64,000 bases of DNA from Flavobacteriaceae bacterium (GTDB lineage Bacteria; Bacteroidota; Bacteroidia; Flavobacteriales; Flavobacteriaceae). The stretch is from positions 1 to 64,000 of the forward strand of contig JABSPK010000015.1 of the NCBI GenBank assembly GCA_013214065.1. The letters are read 5' to 3'. Numbering within the stretch: the first letter of the stretch is position 1; every line of letters starts with the position of its first letter. Positions 1 through 9,363 of the stretch are shown here, piece after piece. The notes beneath the pieces are model-generated. The model made no database searches. It was not told the origin of the DNA and saw only the letters and a list, made by a program, of their open reading frames with translations. Made by a program: the position numbers and the translations under genes.

Positions 1-615
1 ATTCACGAAGTTCCCTGCGGCACCATTCTGACTGGTGTTGGTATCGTTACTGAACGGGATACCATCAACGATGAACAGTGCCTGGTTACTTCCACTAAAG
101 GAACTAAGACCCCGAACCGTTACGTTGGTTGCGGAACCTGAGGCACCACCCGCAGAGGTTATCTGTACACCCGCTGCTTTACCGGAAAGAACCCTGGCGA
201 CGTCACCCTCGGTTCTGTTTTCCAATTGTTCCGAGCTGACGGAGGTCACGGCGTACCCTAGGGCCTTCTTTTCCCTTTTGATACCCTGGGCGGTCACAAC
301 CACTTCCTCGAGTGCCTGTGCATCCTCCTCCATCTGCACGTTGATGGTAGTTCCGGCACCGACCGTCCTTCTGACATCCTTCTGACCGATGTAGGTGAAA
401 AGGAGACTCTGACCTTCGCTGGCGGTAATCGAGTAATTACCATCAAAATCCGTTTGGGTACCGTTAGAGGTGCCCTCGACGACAATGTTGACCCCGGGTA
501 ATGGTAGACCGTCTGAATCGGTAACCGTACCTGAAATCGTCTTGTCTTGTGCAAAAGAAATGTGCACAACAAACGCCAATAATAGCGTTAAGATTCCATT
601 TAGTTTTGTTCTCAT
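1..615 (-). CDS. SusC/RagA-type TonB-linked outer membrane receptor, N-terminal part
   Basis: This is the first 205 codons of a gene that runs off the left edge of the window. A signal peptide (about residues 1-22, ending SFAQ) is followed by a carboxypeptidase-like regulatory domain (about 24-100, GTVTDSDGLPLPGVNI, then the typical DFDGNYSI and FTYIGQ motifs). The TonB plug domain then begins, with EEVVVTAQGIKREKKALGYA, GKAAGVQI and FIVDGIPF. These are the hallmarks of SusC/RagA receptors, which import glycans or peptides across the outer membrane with a SusD lipoprotein partner. The partner would be expected beyond the left edge and cannot be checked here. The ATG at 613-615 was chosen because the signal peptide begins directly at it. 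The family is confident; the substrate is unknown. Confidence 0.95.
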   Translation of the reverse strand, partial: MRTKLNGILTLLLAFVVHISFAQDKTISGTVTDSDGLPLPGVNIVVEGTSNGTQTDFDGNYSITASEGQSLLFTYIGQKDVRRTVGAGTTINVQMEEDAQALEEVVVTAQGIKREKKALGYAVTSVSSEQLENRTEGDVARVLSGKAAGVQITSAGGASGSATNVTVRGLSSFSGSNQALFIVDGIPFSNDTNTSQNGAAGNFVN

Positions 616-772
616 TTTTAAATTATTTGAATTAGCTAACCGCTAAAATCATAATTTCATGTTAATAATCCAAACTAATTTCACTAAAATTTCACACTCC
701 CGATAAATATTCACCATATCGCAAAACATGGCGTATATATTAGGTGTACGTTAATTTTTAGCCATTTTTTTG

Positions 773-1633
773 ATGAATACGAATTGCACATTTAACATTA
801 ATAAGAACTCAGCTACACACCATCGTTTCGGTGTGGCGGAAAACGATCGGTCGATCGGTATCGGAATCAAAAGGGTTTTAGTAGCCATCTTGGTTTCCTT
901 GCCTATGTTATGTCTAGGTCAAGGAGAAGGTGGGGTGTTCACGCAATCACGTTTTGCTTTGTTAAAGAGTGGTGATGGAGGTGGTCTAGGTAACAACCCC
1001 AGTGCCTTGAATTGGTTCAATGACCTTCGTAACAAAACCGCGGTATTGGGATCCGAGCGTAAACTTGGACTTGATGATATTGAAGGGAGCGTCTATTTGA
1101 ACGACCAATTCATAATGGGTTCGGTGTTCTATGGTGACGAGCTTTATGGCAAATACAAATTGCGTTATGATGCCTTTAATGACGAAGTCGAGTTGATACG
1201 GAATGCCGGAGGGGTGACCGAAGCGCTTCATAAGAGTGAACCTATTTCCTGTGAGATCTTGAATGAGGTATTGGTGTACCGTCCATTTAAAACTCAAAAA
1301 GGCGAAATTCAGCGGGGTTATCTTTTTAAGCTGATCAAGGAGGGGCGGTTCCAATTGTATCAGCGTAAAACCAAAATCTTCAAAGAAGGAAAGCAGGCGA
1401 CAACCTCATTGCAGAATTCGTTTCCCCACAGGTTTGTGGATAAGATGGGTTGGTATCTTTCTGTCGACGGGGTTGATCCAAAATTTTTCCGTCCATCGAA
1501 AAAGGCTGTGTTCGCATTTCTTTCCAAGTCCGAAGCGAAGTCGCTGGCTGCGTATGTCAATTCAAACAACCTTAGCTTTAAAGACCCTGATCACTTGGTG
1601 GTCATTTGTAACTATTTAAATGGGTTGAAGTAA
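773..1633 (+). CDS. exported protein of unknown function
   Basis: A 286-residue protein that I do not recognise. A hydrophobic stretch (residues about 34-49, RVLVAILVSLPMLCLGQ) looks like a signal peptide or single membrane anchor, but about 30 polar residues precede it. That is unusually long for a signal peptide n-region. I see no in-frame ATG closer to the hydrophobic stretch, so the true start may be a non-ATG codon or the extension may be real. After it come a segment beginning about residue 70 (NPSALNWFNDLRNK) and a segment rich in alternating beta-type residues (GSVYLNDQF, DELYGKYKLRYD). The rest of the protein is basic, with no catalytic motif that I can identify. It stands alone between the divergent susC gene and the ribosomal operon. 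A TTG lies one codon upstream, but the ATG at 773 is preferred. Confidence 0.7.
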   Translation: MNTNCTFNINKNSATHHRFGVAENDRSIGIGIKRVLVAILVSLPMLCLGQGEGGVFTQSRFALLKSGDGGGLGNNPSALNWFNDLRNKTAVLGSERKLGLDDIEGSVYLNDQFIMGSVFYGDELYGKYKLRYDAFNDEVELIRNAGGVTEALHKSEPISCEILNEVLVYRPFKTQKGEIQRGYLFKLIKEGRFQLYQRKTKIFKEGKQATTSLQNSFPHRFVDKMGWYLSVDGVDPKFFRPSKKAVFAFLSKSEAKSLAAYVNSNNLSFKDPDHLVVICNYLNGLK

Positions 1634-1970
1634 TTGCTTGTGGTGTAAGTCGGGTTTCCTTAGTGAATTGTTCGATAAATCCAAGCGGTCCTGGCCTTTC
1701 AAGTGGTGACTTTGGCGGTGTCAAGATGCCTTGTCTTGAACCATTGCGAGACGAGACCGTTTTGCGCAAAAAAAAATGTGCCTACATATATAAGGTATAA
1801 ACGTTCAAAGACAATTCGGACAAATACATCGCTTTTTTTCCTTTTTCCATTAACGGAATTTAGGGGGTTTGGGGTTTTGATTAATGGGCCTGATGTTCAA
1901 GTTCAAATCCGAAAATCACCTGTTCCTATGGTCGAGAATCAGGGGTTGACGATAAATTAAGTTGAGGCTA
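1634..1970. other. intergenic region, no gene seen
   Basis: About 340 bases between the exported protein and the rpsL promoter. The only open frame (1703-1960, + strand, 85 codons) has no family features, an arbitrary composition and no ribosome binding context, so I treat it as noncoding. The stretch at 1840-1870 is T- and G-rich without a stable hairpin. No terminator was recognised for the upstream gene. Confidence 0.6.
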
Positions 1971-2001
1971 TTTGATTTATGGTCAAAAAATTATACATTT
2001 G
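1971..2001 (+). promoter_or_regulatory. Bacteroidota-type promoter of the ribosomal operon
   Basis: TTTG at 1971-1974 and TACATTTG at 1994-2001 are separated by 19 bp. This matches the flavobacterial housekeeping promoter (TTG, 17-23 bp, TAnnTTTG). Transcription should start a few bases after 2001, about 40 bases before the rpsL start codon. It is the only good promoter upstream of rpsL and probably drives the whole str-S10-spc-alpha run. Confidence 0.85.
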
Positions 2002-2004
2002 CAG

Positions 2005-2025
2005 CCCTCAAAATGAGGGTTTTTT
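2005..2025 (+). promoter_or_regulatory. 5'-end hairpin with U-run in the rpsL leader
   Basis: CCCTCA (2005-2010) pairs with TGAGGG (2014-2019) across a three-base loop and is followed by six T (2020-2025). By shape it is a small terminator-like hairpin, but it lies within the first bases of the predicted transcript. It is therefore more likely a 5'-stabilising or regulatory stem than a classical terminator. The same arrangement, TAnATTTGCA then a CCCT/AGGG hairpin, recurs upstream of rplC. Confidence 0.6.
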
Positions 2026-2045
2026 GATTTTTAACAAAGAAGTTA

Positions 2046-2420
2046 ATGCCAACAATTTCACAATTAGTAAGAAAAGGAAGGGTCACGATTACCAAGAAGA
2101 GTAAATCGGCTGCTTTGGATTCTTGCCCCCAACGTAGGGGAGTTTGTACGCGTGTATACACCACGACACCGAAAAAACCGAATTCGGCTATGCGAAAAGT
2201 AGCTAGGGTCAGGTTGACGAACGGTAAAGAGGTCAACGCATACATCCCCGGAGAAGGGCACAACCTCCAAGAGCACTCGATAGTATTGGTAAGAGGTGGA
2301 AGGGTCAAGGATTTGCCAGGTGTTAGATACCACATCGTTCGTGGTGCTTTGGATACCGCCGGTGTTGCCGGTCGTACCCAAAGGAGATCTAAGTACGGTG
2401 CAAAACGACCTAAGAAGTAA
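2046..2420 (+). CDS. rpsL: 30S ribosomal protein S12
   Basis: Ribosomal protein S12, 124 residues, the usual bacterial length. It sits at the decoding centre of the small subunit and affects translational accuracy. The conserved stretches [12 protein letters not shown] and [14 protein letters not shown] are present. The lysines in PKKPNSA and VKDLPG, where streptomycin-resistance substitutions usually fall, are wild type. The basic C-terminal tail ([15 protein letters not shown]) is normal. First gene of the str operon, with rpsG starting 19 bp downstream. It is expressed from the promoter at 1971-2001 and preceded by a short hairpin leader. Confidence 0.99.
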   Translation: MPTISQLVRKGRVTITKKSKSAALDSCPQRRGVCTRVYTTTPKKPNSAMRKVARVRLTNGKEVNAYIPGEGHNLQEHSIVLVRGGRVKDLPGVRYHIVRGALDTAGVAGRTQRRSKYGAKRPKK

Positions 2421-2439
2421 TCAACTTTAAAAGGAAGCA

Positions 2440-2916
2440 ATGAGAAAAAGACAGGCAAAGAAACGGCCGTTGTTGCCAGATCCACGATTTGGTGACCAAT
2501 TGGTGACACGATTTGTCAACATGATGATGTGGGATGGTAAAAAATCCGTGGCGTTCAGGATCTTCTACGACGCCATTGACATTGTCGAAGAGAAAAAGAC
2601 CGATGATGAAAAGTCAGGTCTAGAACTTTGGAAGGATGCATTATCGAACGTAATGCCACACGTTGAAGTCCGCAGTAGACGGGTCGGTGGGGCAACGTTC
2701 CAGATTCCGATGCAAATCCGTCCAGACCGTAAGATCTCAACAGCCATGAAGTGGTTGATCACTTTCGCAAGAAAGCGAAACGAGAAATCCATGGCCCAAA
2801 AATTGGCCGCTGAGATTTTAGCAGCGTCCAAAGAAGAAGGGGCAGCGGTCAAGAAAAGGGTCGATACCCACAAAATGGCGGAAGCAAACAAAGCATTCTC
2901 TCACTTTAGATTCTAA
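2440..2916 (+). CDS. rpsG: 30S ribosomal protein S7
   Basis: Ribosomal protein S7, 158 residues, which binds 16S rRNA and initiates assembly of the 30S head. The family pattern is clear: [19 protein letters not shown] at the N terminus, [10 protein letters not shown], and [17 protein letters not shown] in the centre. It lies between rpsL (19 bp upstream) and fusA (8 bp downstream), the classical str-operon order. In other bacteria S7 is the autoregulator of this operon. I see no obvious S7-binding structure in the short rpsL-rpsG gap here. Confidence 0.99.
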   Translation: MRKRQAKKRPLLPDPRFGDQLVTRFVNMMMWDGKKSVAFRIFYDAIDIVEEKKTDDEKSGLELWKDALSNVMPHVEVRSRRVGGATFQIPMQIRPDRKISTAMKWLITFARKRNEKSMAQKLAAEILAASKEEGAAVKKRVDTHKMAEANKAFSHFRF

Positions 2917-2924
2917 GTACCAAA

Positions 2925-5054
2925 ATGGCAAGAGATTTAAAATACACTAGGAATATCGGTATCGCTGCACACATCGATGCCGGAAAGACCACTACCACGG
3001 AGCGGATTTTGTTCTACACCGGGGTAAGCCATAAGATCGGGGAGGTGCACGATGGTGCGGCTACTATGGACTGGATGGAGCAAGAGCAAGAGCGTGGGAT
3101 CACCATTACCTCTGCCGCTACCACCTGTACTTGGCAGTTCCCGACCGAAAACGGGCAACCTACCGCAGATGCGAAAGGATACCACTTCAATATCATCGAT
3201 ACCCCCGGGCACGTTGACTTTACCGTAGAGGTAAACCGTTCATTACGTGTTTTGGACGGATTGGTGTTCTTGTTCAGTGCCGTAGATGGGGTAGAGCCAC
3301 AGTCGGAAACCAACTGGAGACTCGCCGATAACTATAAAGTACCACGAATCGGGTTCGTCAACAAAATGGACCGTCAAGGGTCCAACTTCTTGAACGTGTG
3401 CAAACAGGTTCGCGAAATGTTGGGTTCGAACGCCGTACCGATCGTATTGCCGATCGGTGAGGAAGCCGATTTCAAAGGAATCGTCGATTTGGCCAAGAAC
3501 AGGGCCATCGTTTGGCATGATGAGAATTTCGGTTCGACCTTCGATGTCATCGACATTCCTGCAGAAATGCAAGACGAGGTAAAAGAATACCGTGCGGCTT
3601 TGATCGAAGCCGTTGCGGAATATGATGAGGAGTTGATGGAGAAATTCTTCGAAGATGAAGATTCCATCACTGAAGAGGAAGTACACGCCGCCCTAAGGGC
3701 TGCGGTTATGGACCGCGCCATCATCCCGATGGTCTGTGGATCTTCGTTCAAGAACAAAGGGGTGCAGTTCCTTTTGGATGCGGTTTGCCGTTACCTGCCT
3801 TCTCCATTGGACAAGGACGATATCATCGGTACCGATCCGGATACCGGGGGTGAGATCACCAGAAAACCAGATCCAAAAGAGCCGTTCTCTGCATTGGCCT
3901 TTAAGATCGCGACCGACCCATTCGTTGGCCGTTTGGCCTTCTTCCGTGCCTATTCAGGCCGCTTGGATGCCGGGTCGTACATTTTGAACAACCGTTCGGG
4001 CAAGAAAGAGCGTATTTCGCGGATCTATCAGATGCACTCGAACAAGCAGAACGCCATCGAATACATCGAAGCAGGTGATATTGGGGCCGCTGTTGGGTTC
4101 AAGGACATCAAGACCGGTGATACCATGTCTGCCGAGAAGCATCCGATCGTATTGGAAAGTATGGATTTCCCCGATCCCGTAATCGGTATCGCGGTAGAGC
4201 CTAAGACCAAGGCGGATGTTGATAAATTGGGGATGTCTTTGGCCAAATTGGCCGAAGAGGATCCGACCTTCCAGGTAAAGACCGACGAGGCCTCAGGGCA
4301 GACGATCATTTCGGGAATGGGCGAGTTGCACTTGGATATCATCGTAGACCGATTGAAACGTGAGTTCAAGGTAGAGGTCAACCAAGGGCAACCACAAGTA
4401 GAGTACAAAGAAGCACTTACGGCAAAAGCCGATCACAGGGAGGTTTACAAGAAGCAGACCGGTGGTCGTGGTAAGTTCGCCGATATCGTCTTCTCGATGG
4501 AGCCTGCCAGTGAAGAAACCAAAGCAGGTCTTGAGTTCGTCAATGAGATCAAGGGTGGTAACATTCCTAAGGAATATATCCCATCGGTCGAGAAAGGATT
4601 CAAGGAAGCCATGAAAAACGGGCCGTTGGCCGGTTTTGAAATGGATAGTATGAAAATTACCCTTAAGGACGGATCTTTCCACCCTGTGGATTCCGACTCG
4701 CTTTCATTCGAGTTGGCCGCCAAATTGGGATACAAGGAAGCTGCCCGTGCCGCCCGTGCGGTATTGATGGAGCCTATCATGAAGCTTGAGGTATTGACGC
4801 CTGAAGAGAACATGGGTGATATCGTTGGCGATTTGAACCGTCGTCGTGGCCAAGTCAACAATATGGATGACAGGGCCGGATCGAAGGTGATCAAAGCAGA
4901 AGTGCCACTTTCGGAAATGTTCGGTTATGTGACCTCGCTCCGTACCTTGAGTTCGGGCCGTGCCACATCGACCATGGAGTTCTCGCACTACGCAGAGACC
5001 CCATCGAATATTGCCGAAGAGGTGATCAAAGCAACCAAAGGTGTAACCGCTTAA
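2925..5054 (+). CDS. fusA: translation elongation factor G
   Basis: EF-G, 709 residues, the GTPase that drives translocation of tRNA and mRNA on the ribosome. G1 is [19 protein letters not shown] near the N terminus, G3 is DTPGHVDFT, and G4 is NKMD. Domain IV carries the typical GGRGKFAD and the C-terminal [20 protein letters not shown]. The gene lies directly between rpsG and rpsJ with 8-10 bp gaps. The tuf gene that follows fusA in many bacteria is absent here, a common arrangement in Bacteroidota. It is co-transcribed with the ribosomal protein genes. Confidence 0.99.
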   Translation: MARDLKYTRNIGIAAHIDAGKTTTTERILFYTGVSHKIGEVHDGAATMDWMEQEQERGITITSAATTCTWQFPTENGQPTADAKGYHFNIIDTPGHVDFTVEVNRSLRVLDGLVFLFSAVDGVEPQSETNWRLADNYKVPRIGFVNKMDRQGSNFLNVCKQVREMLGSNAVPIVLPIGEEADFKGIVDLAKNRAIVWHDENFGSTFDVIDIPAEMQDEVKEYRAALIEAVAEYDEELMEKFFEDEDSITEEEVHAALRAAVMDRAIIPMVCGSSFKNKGVQFLLDAVCRYLPSPLDKDDIIGTDPDTGGEITRKPDPKEPFSALAFKIATDPFVGRLAFFRAYSGRLDAGSYILNNRSGKKERISRIYQMHSNKQNAIEYIEAGDIGAAVGFKDIKTGDTMSAEKHPIVLESMDFPDPVIGIAVEPKTKADVDKLGMSLAKLAEEDPTFQVKTDEASGQTIISGMGELHLDIIVDRLKREFKVEVNQGQPQVEYKEALTAKADHREVYKKQTGGRGKFADIVFSMEPASEETKAGLEFVNEIKGGNIPKEYIPSVEKGFKEAMKNGPLAGFEMDSMKITLKDGSFHPVDSDSLSFELAAKLGYKEAARAARAVLMEPIMKLEVLTPEENMGDIVGDLNRRRGQVNNMDDRAGSKVIKAEVPLSEMFGYVTSLRTLSSGRATSTMEFSHYAETPSNIAEEVIKATKGVTA

Positions 5055-5064
5055 TTTTCAGAAG

Positions 5065-5370
5065 ATGAGTCAAAAAATTAGAATAAAATTGAAGTCTTAC
5101 GACCACAATTTGGTAGACAAGTCTGCTGAAAAGATCGTAAAGACCGTGAAAACGACTGGGGCTGTGGTAACGGGGCCGATCCCATTGCCTACCCATAAAA
5201 AAATCTTTACGGTATTGCGTTCACCGCACGTGAACAAGAAATCGAGAGAGCAATTCCAACTGAGTTCGTACAAGCGATTGTTGGATATTTACAGTTCTTC
5301 CTCCAAAACAATTGATGCTTTAATGAAATTAGAGTTGCCAAGTGGTGTGGAAGTCGAAATAAAAGTGTAA
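5065..5370 (+). CDS. rpsJ: 30S ribosomal protein S10
   Basis: Ribosomal protein S10, 101 residues. The conserved motifs [36 protein letters not shown] and SREQF are present. In the 30S head it contacts S3 and S14, and in other bacteria it partners NusB in antitermination. Here it follows fusA by 10 bp and so belongs transcriptionally to the str genes. A 164-bp regulated gap separates it from rplC. Its stop codon overlaps a TAAATTTG element that resembles a -7 promoter box. Confidence 0.99.
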   Translation: MSQKIRIKLKSYDHNLVDKSAEKIVKTVKTTGAVVTGPIPLPTHKKIFTVLRSPHVNKKSREQFQLSSYKRLLDIYSSSSKTIDALMKLELPSGVEVEIKV

Positions 5371-5421
5371 ATTTGCACGCCCTTTAAGAAACGAAGGGGT
5401 AACATGTCCTGAGCTGCGTGC
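5368..5421 (+). promoter_or_regulatory. possible internal promoter and structured 5' part of the rplC leader
   Basis: TAAATTTG at 5368-5375 fits the -7 consensus TAnnTTTG, but no TTG lies at the right distance upstream, so the promoter is only possible. Right after it, GCACGC (5375-5380) can pair with GCGTGC (5416-5421). This outer helix encloses a hairpin of CCTTT (5381-5385) with the GAAGG/AAGGGG run at 5393-5399. A closing helix around an inner hairpin is typical of ribosomal-protein leader RNAs. Confidence 0.55.
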
Positions 5422-5451
5422 GAAGGAAAAACGGGAAAAAGAATCAAATCT

Positions 5452-5486
5452 GGGTCACAGAATGCGTTCTTTGACCCAATTTTTTT
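5452..5486 (+). terminator. intrinsic terminator inside the rplC leader (probable attenuator)
   Basis: GGGTCA (5452-5457) pairs with TGACCC (5472-5477). Inside, AGAA pairs with TTCT over a TGCG loop, with one mismatch. Seven T follow at 5480-5486. This is a textbook intrinsic terminator placed 49 bases before the rplC start codon and downstream of a structured element. It could end the str transcript, attenuate transcription into the S10 genes, or do both. Confidence 0.8.
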
Positions 5487-5534
5487 GCCTCGGTTTCGGG
5501 GTTTAACAGAGAATAAAAACGTAATAATACAAGT

Positions 5535-6152
5535 ATGTCTGGGTTAATAGGAAGAAAAATCGGCATGACCAGCATCTTCGACGAGAATGGAAAGAACATT
5601 CCATGTACCGTTATCGAAGCTGGGCCATGTGTGGTTACCCAAGTCAGAACCGAAGAGGTTGACGGGTACAATGCCCTTCAGCTCGGTTTCGATGACAAGG
5701 CAGAAAGACGTGCCAACAAGGCCGAAACAGGTCATTTCAAAAAGGCAGGTTCATCTCCTAAGAAGAAAGTCGTCGAATTCCGTGATTTTGAAGGTGAGTT
5801 TAAATTAGGGGACACCATCGGTGCCGACCTTTTCCAAGAAGGGGAGTTCGTCGATGTTGTAGGTACTTCGAAAGGAAAAGGATTCCAAGGTGTTGTGAAG
5901 CGACATGGTTTCGCGGGTGTAGGTCAAGCGACCCACGGTCAGCACAACCGATTGAGGGCTCCAGGTTCTATTGGTGCGGCCTCGTACCCTGCAAGGGTTT
6001 TCAAAGGAATGAAAATGGCCGGTAGAATGGGTGGTGAACGGGTAACCGTTCAAAACCTTCGCGTGCTCAAGGTAGTTCCTGAAAAGAACATCATTGTAGT
6101 GAAAGGTGCGGTGCCTGGCCACAAGAACGCTTATGTAACCGTAGAAAAGTAA
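5535..6152 (+). CDS. rplC: 50S ribosomal protein L3
   Basis: Ribosomal protein L3, 205 residues, one of the first proteins to bind 23S rRNA, reaching toward the peptidyl transferase centre. The N terminus [17 protein letters not shown] and the central motifs [17 protein letters not shown] and [23 protein letters not shown] are characteristic, including the central extension loop. It is the first gene after the structured leader at 5368-5486 and starts the S10 part of the cluster. rplD follows after 4 bp. Expression of everything downstream probably depends on readthrough of the leader terminator. Confidence 0.99.
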   Translation: MSGLIGRKIGMTSIFDENGKNIPCTVIEAGPCVVTQVRTEEVDGYNALQLGFDDKAERRANKAETGHFKKAGSSPKKKVVEFRDFEGEFKLGDTIGADLFQEGEFVDVVGTSKGKGFQGVVKRHGFAGVGQATHGQHNRLRAPGSIGAASYPARVFKGMKMAGRMGGERVTVQNLRVLKVVPEKNIIVVKGAVPGHKNAYVTVEK

Positions 6153-6156
6153 GGTC

Positions 6157-6783
6157 ATGAAGGTAGCGGTATTAGATATTAAAGGAAAGGAAACAGGTCG
6201 TAAAGTCGAGCTTTCGGACGCTGTTTTCGCTATAGAGCCGAACGAGCACGCCATCTATTTGGATGTGAAGCAGTATTTGGCCCACCAACGACAAGGGACG
6301 CACAAAGCGAAAGAGCGTGCCGAAATCGCGGGTAGTACACGAAAGATCAAGAAACAAAAAGGTACCGGAACCGCAAGGGCCGGTAGCATCAAGTCCCCCG
6401 TTTTCAGGGGCGGTGGTCGCATCTTCGGTCCAAGACCGAAAGACTACACCCAAAAATTGAACAAGAACGTCAAGCGATTGGCCCGTAAATCGGCCTTGAG
6501 CTTGAAGTCACAGGAAAAGGAACTTTTGATCGTTGAGGATTTCAACTTCGAAAGTCCAAAGACCAAAGACTTCAAAGCGGTCTTGAAATCGTTGGGTATC
6601 GAGAACAAAAAGACCTTGGTCGTTTTGGGGGGTTCCAATGAGAACGTATACCTATCGGCCCGTAACCTTAAAGGTTCCGAAGTGGTTACCAATTCTGAGT
6701 TGAGCACTTACAAGATCTTGAACGCCAAAAGCGTCGTTCTATTGGAAAGTGCCGTAGCGGGAATCGAATCGAACTTAAGTTAA
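6157..6783 (+). CDS. rplD: 50S ribosomal protein L4
   Basis: Ribosomal protein L4, 208 residues, with a globular domain and an extended loop lining the peptide exit tunnel. The loop sequence [20 protein letters not shown] is intact, with KGTGTARAG where macrolide-resistance changes occur elsewhere. [14 protein letters not shown] follows. In gammaproteobacteria L4 represses its own operon by attenuation in the S10 leader, which makes it the first candidate effector for the terminator-containing leader upstream of rplC. That link is inference by analogy. Confidence 0.99.
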   Translation: MKVAVLDIKGKETGRKVELSDAVFAIEPNEHAIYLDVKQYLAHQRQGTHKAKERAEIAGSTRKIKKQKGTGTARAGSIKSPVFRGGGRIFGPRPKDYTQKLNKNVKRLARKSALSLKSQEKELLIVEDFNFESPKTKDFKAVLKSLGIENKKTLVVLGGSNENVYLSARNLKGSEVVTNSELSTYKILNAKSVVLLESAVAGIESNLS

Positions 6784-6793
6784 GAAAAGGATC

Positions 6794-7084
6794 ATGAGTG
6801 TATTGATAAAACCGATCATCACCGAGAAAATGACCGCTGATAGTGAGCTCTTCAACCGGTATGGTTTTTATGTTGACCCAGCTGCGAACAAATTGCAGAT
6901 CAAAGAAGCCGTAGAGGCTACTTATGGGGTTTCGGTCGAAAAAGTCCGAACCATGAACTACGGTCCTTCACGAAGGACCCGCTATACCAAGACTGGTATC
7001 CAGCATGGGAAAACGAATATGAGAAAGAAGGCCATCGTAGATGTGGCCGAGGGTGATATTATTGATTTTTACAGTAATCTATAA
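6794..7084 (+). CDS. rplW: 50S ribosomal protein L23
   Basis: Ribosomal protein L23, 96 residues, located at the tunnel exit, where it forms part of the docking site for trigger factor and SRP. The motifs [36 protein letters not shown] and the C-terminal DIIDFYSNL-type ending identify it. It lies 10 bp after rplD and 8 bp before rplB in the standard order L3-L4-L23-L2. Confidence 0.98.
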   Translation: MSVLIKPIITEKMTADSELFNRYGFYVDPAANKLQIKEAVEATYGVSVEKVRTMNYGPSRRTRYTKTGIQHGKTNMRKKAIVDVAEGDIIDFYSNL

Positions 7085-7092
7085 AGACGATC

Positions 7093-7917
7093 ATGTCAGT
7101 TAGAAAGTTAAAACCAATCACCCCTGGACAGCGTTTTAGAGTAGTAAACGGATTTGACGCGATTACTACTGATAAGCCGGAGAAGAGCTTGCTCGCTCCG
7201 TTAAAAAAGTCAGGGGGTAGAAACAGTCAAGGAAAGATGACCATGCGCCATAGAGGTGGGGGTCACAAAAGAAGGTACCGTATCATTGATTTCAAGCGAG
7301 ACAAACAAGGTGTCGATGCTGAAGTGAAATCGATTCAATACGATCCAAACCGAAGTGCGTTCATCGCCCTTTTGGAATATAAAGACGGTGAGAAGCGCTA
7401 TGTGATCGCACAGAACGGTCTTCAGGTCGGGCAATCGGTCTCAGCAGGCTCGAATTCGGCCCCTGAAATCGGAAACGCACTTCCATTGAGCGAGATTCCG
7501 TTGGGTACGATCATCTCTTGCATCGAATTGCGACCTGGACAAGGAGCCGTTATGGCCCGAAGTGCAGGAACTTTCGCCCAATTGATGGCGAAAGACGGAA
7601 AGTTCGTGACCGTTAAGCTCCCTTCAGGGGAAACCCGTTTGATCTTGGCGAATTGCTTAGCCACCATCGGTGCCGTATCGAATTCAGATCACCAGTTGTT
7701 GGTTTCAGGTAAGGCTGGTCGCAGCAGATGGTTGGGTAGACGACCAAGAACACGTCCGGTAGTGATGAACCCTGTCGATCACCCAATGGGTGGTGGTGAA
7801 GGAAGGGCTTCCGGAGGTCACCCAAGGTCTAGAAACGGTATTCCGGCCAAAGGCTTCAGGACCCGTTCCAAAACCAAGGCAAGTAACAGATACATCATCG
7901 AACGTAGAAAGAAATAA
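7093..7917 (+). CDS. rplB: 50S ribosomal protein L2
   Basis: Ribosomal protein L2, 274 residues, needed for subunit association and for the peptidyl transferase centre. The highly conserved [20 protein letters not shown], the central [13 protein letters not shown] and the C-terminal [13 protein letters not shown] with the functionally important histidine are all present. The following basic tail ([19 protein letters not shown]) is of normal length. It sits between rplW (8 bp) and rpsS (12 bp). Confidence 0.99.
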   Translation: MSVRKLKPITPGQRFRVVNGFDAITTDKPEKSLLAPLKKSGGRNSQGKMTMRHRGGGHKRRYRIIDFKRDKQGVDAEVKSIQYDPNRSAFIALLEYKDGEKRYVIAQNGLQVGQSVSAGSNSAPEIGNALPLSEIPLGTIISCIELRPGQGAVMARSAGTFAQLMAKDGKFVTVKLPSGETRLILANCLATIGAVSNSDHQLLVSGKAGRSRWLGRRPRTRPVVMNPVDHPMGGGEGRASGGHPRSRNGIPAKGFRTRSKTKASNRYIIERRKK

Positions 7918-7929
7918 AAGGATAAGTAA

Positions 7930-8208
7930 ATGGCACGTTCATTAAAAAAAGGACCATACGTTCATCATAGTTTGGAAAAGAAAGTCCAACAAAATGTGGA
8001 GTCAGGAAAAAAATCCGTCATCAAGACCTGGTCAAGGGCCTCGATGATCACTCCCGATTTCGTTGGTCAGACCATCGCGGTGCACAACGGAAGACAATTC
8101 GTTCCCGTATATGTAACCGAGAACATGGTAGGTCATAAATTAGGAGAATTTTCACCCACACGTTCTTTTAGGGGACATGCCGGGGCAAAAAATAAAGGTA
8201 AAAAGTAA
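7930..8208 (+). CDS. rpsS: 30S ribosomal protein S19
   Basis: Ribosomal protein S19, 92 residues, in the 30S head in complex with S13. [42 protein letters not shown] and [15 protein letters not shown] are diagnostic. It follows rplB by 12 bp, and only 3 bases separate its stop codon from rplV. Confidence 0.99.
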   Translation: MARSLKKGPYVHHSLEKKVQQNVESGKKSVIKTWSRASMITPDFVGQTIAVHNGRQFVPVYVTENMVGHKLGEFSPTRSFRGHAGAKNKGKK

Positions 8209-8211
8209 GCT

Positions 8212-8625
8212 ATGGGAGTTCGAAAAAGACAGATGGCTGAAAGAATCAAGGCAGAGCGCAAGGAAACGGCCTTCGCTAAATTGAACAACTGCCCGACTTC
8301 ACCACGAAAAATGCGGTTGGTAGCTGATTTGATCCGAGGTAAGCAAATCGAAATGGCATTGGCTATTTTGAGGTTCAACCCAAAGGAAGCTTCCCGTAGG
8401 TTAGAGAAGCTTTTGCTTTCGGCAATCGCCAATTGGGAAGCCAAAAACGAAGAAGGCAACATCGAAGAAGCCGATCTTTTTATCAAAGAGATTCGCGTTG
8501 ACGGGGGAACCATGTTGAAAAGGTTGCGTCCGGCCCCACAGGGCCGTGCCCACAGGATCAGAAAACGTTCGAACCATGTCACCTTGGTTTTAGGTGCTAA
8601 CAATAACACAGAAGCTAAAGCATAA
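8212..8625 (+). CDS. rplV: 50S ribosomal protein L22
   Basis: Ribosomal protein L22, 137 residues, which contacts all 23S rRNA domains and lines the exit tunnel with an extended hairpin. The pattern [20 protein letters not shown] and the hairpin region [20 protein letters not shown] are normal. The C-terminal tail ([10 protein letters not shown]) is short and of low complexity. rpsC starts one base after the stop codon, so the two are probably translationally coupled. Confidence 0.99.
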   Translation: MGVRKRQMAERIKAERKETAFAKLNNCPTSPRKMRLVADLIRGKQIEMALAILRFNPKEASRRLEKLLLSAIANWEAKNEEGNIEEADLFIKEIRVDGGTMLKRLRPAPQGRAHRIRKRSNHVTLVLGANNNTEAKA

Positions 8626-8626
8626 T

Positions 8627-9343
8627 ATGGGACAGAAGACCAATCCGATAGGAAATCGCTTAGGAATCATCAGGGGATGGGAATCCAACTGGTACGGTGG
8701 AAACGACTATGGCGATAAATTGGCCGAGGATGACAAGATCAGAAAGTACATCCATGCGCGTTTAGCGAAAGCCAGTGTTTCAAGGGTCATCATCGAAAGG
8801 ACCTTGAAGTTGATCACCATTACCATTACCACGGCCCGTCCGGGTATCATCATCGGTAAAGGTGGACAGGAAGTCGACAAGTTGAAAGAGGAGTTGAAAA
8901 AGATCACCAACAAGGAGGTCCAGATCAACATCCACGAGATAAAACGACCTGAGGTCGATGCCAATTTGGTAGCGGCAAGCGTCGCAAGACAGATCGAGAG
9001 TAGGATTTCTTACCGTCGTGCCATCAAAATGGCGATCGCGGCTGCGATCCGAATGAATGCCGAGGGTATCAAAATCCAAATTTCCGGACGATTGAACGGT
9101 GCTGAAATGGCGCGTTCCGAATCGTACAAGGAAGGTAGGATCCCATTGTCGACCTTCAGGGCAGATGTTGATTATGCCTTGGTCGAAGCACATACGACTT
9201 ATGGTCGTTTGGGCATCAAGGTCTGGATCATGAAAGGTGAAGTATACGGCAAACGTGAATTGTCACCGCTTGTCGGCCTTTCAAAAGGACAAGGTAAATC
9301 GGGTAAGCAAGACGGCGGTAAAAGACAGCGTCGTAGAAAGTAA
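8627..9343 (+). CDS. rpsC: 30S ribosomal protein S3
   Basis: Ribosomal protein S3, 238 residues, at the mRNA entry channel of the 30S subunit. The start at 8627 gives the universal N terminus [14 protein letters not shown]. An upstream in-frame alternative would overlap rplV and add unrelated residues. A KH RNA-binding domain is visible with [15 protein letters not shown], and the C-terminal domain has [19 protein letters not shown] and [15 protein letters not shown]. The end is a basic tail rich in Lys, Gly and Arg. Confidence 0.99.
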   Translation: MGQKTNPIGNRLGIIRGWESNWYGGNDYGDKLAEDDKIRKYIHARLAKASVSRVIIERTLKLITITITTARPGIIIGKGGQEVDKLKEELKKITNKEVQINIHEIKRPEVDANLVAASVARQIESRISYRRAIKMAIAAAIRMNAEGIKIQISGRLNGAEMARSESYKEGRIPLSTFRADVDYALVEAHTTYGRLGIKVWIMKGEVYGKRELSPLVGLSKGQGKSGKQDGGKRQRRRK

Positions 9344-9363
9344 TTTGAAAAGCATAAAGTAAG

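Noticed and set aside
1703-1960. An 85-codon open frame upstream of the rpsL promoter
   Set aside because: Arbitrary composition, no recognisable domain, no start context, and located in a low-complexity T/G-rich region.
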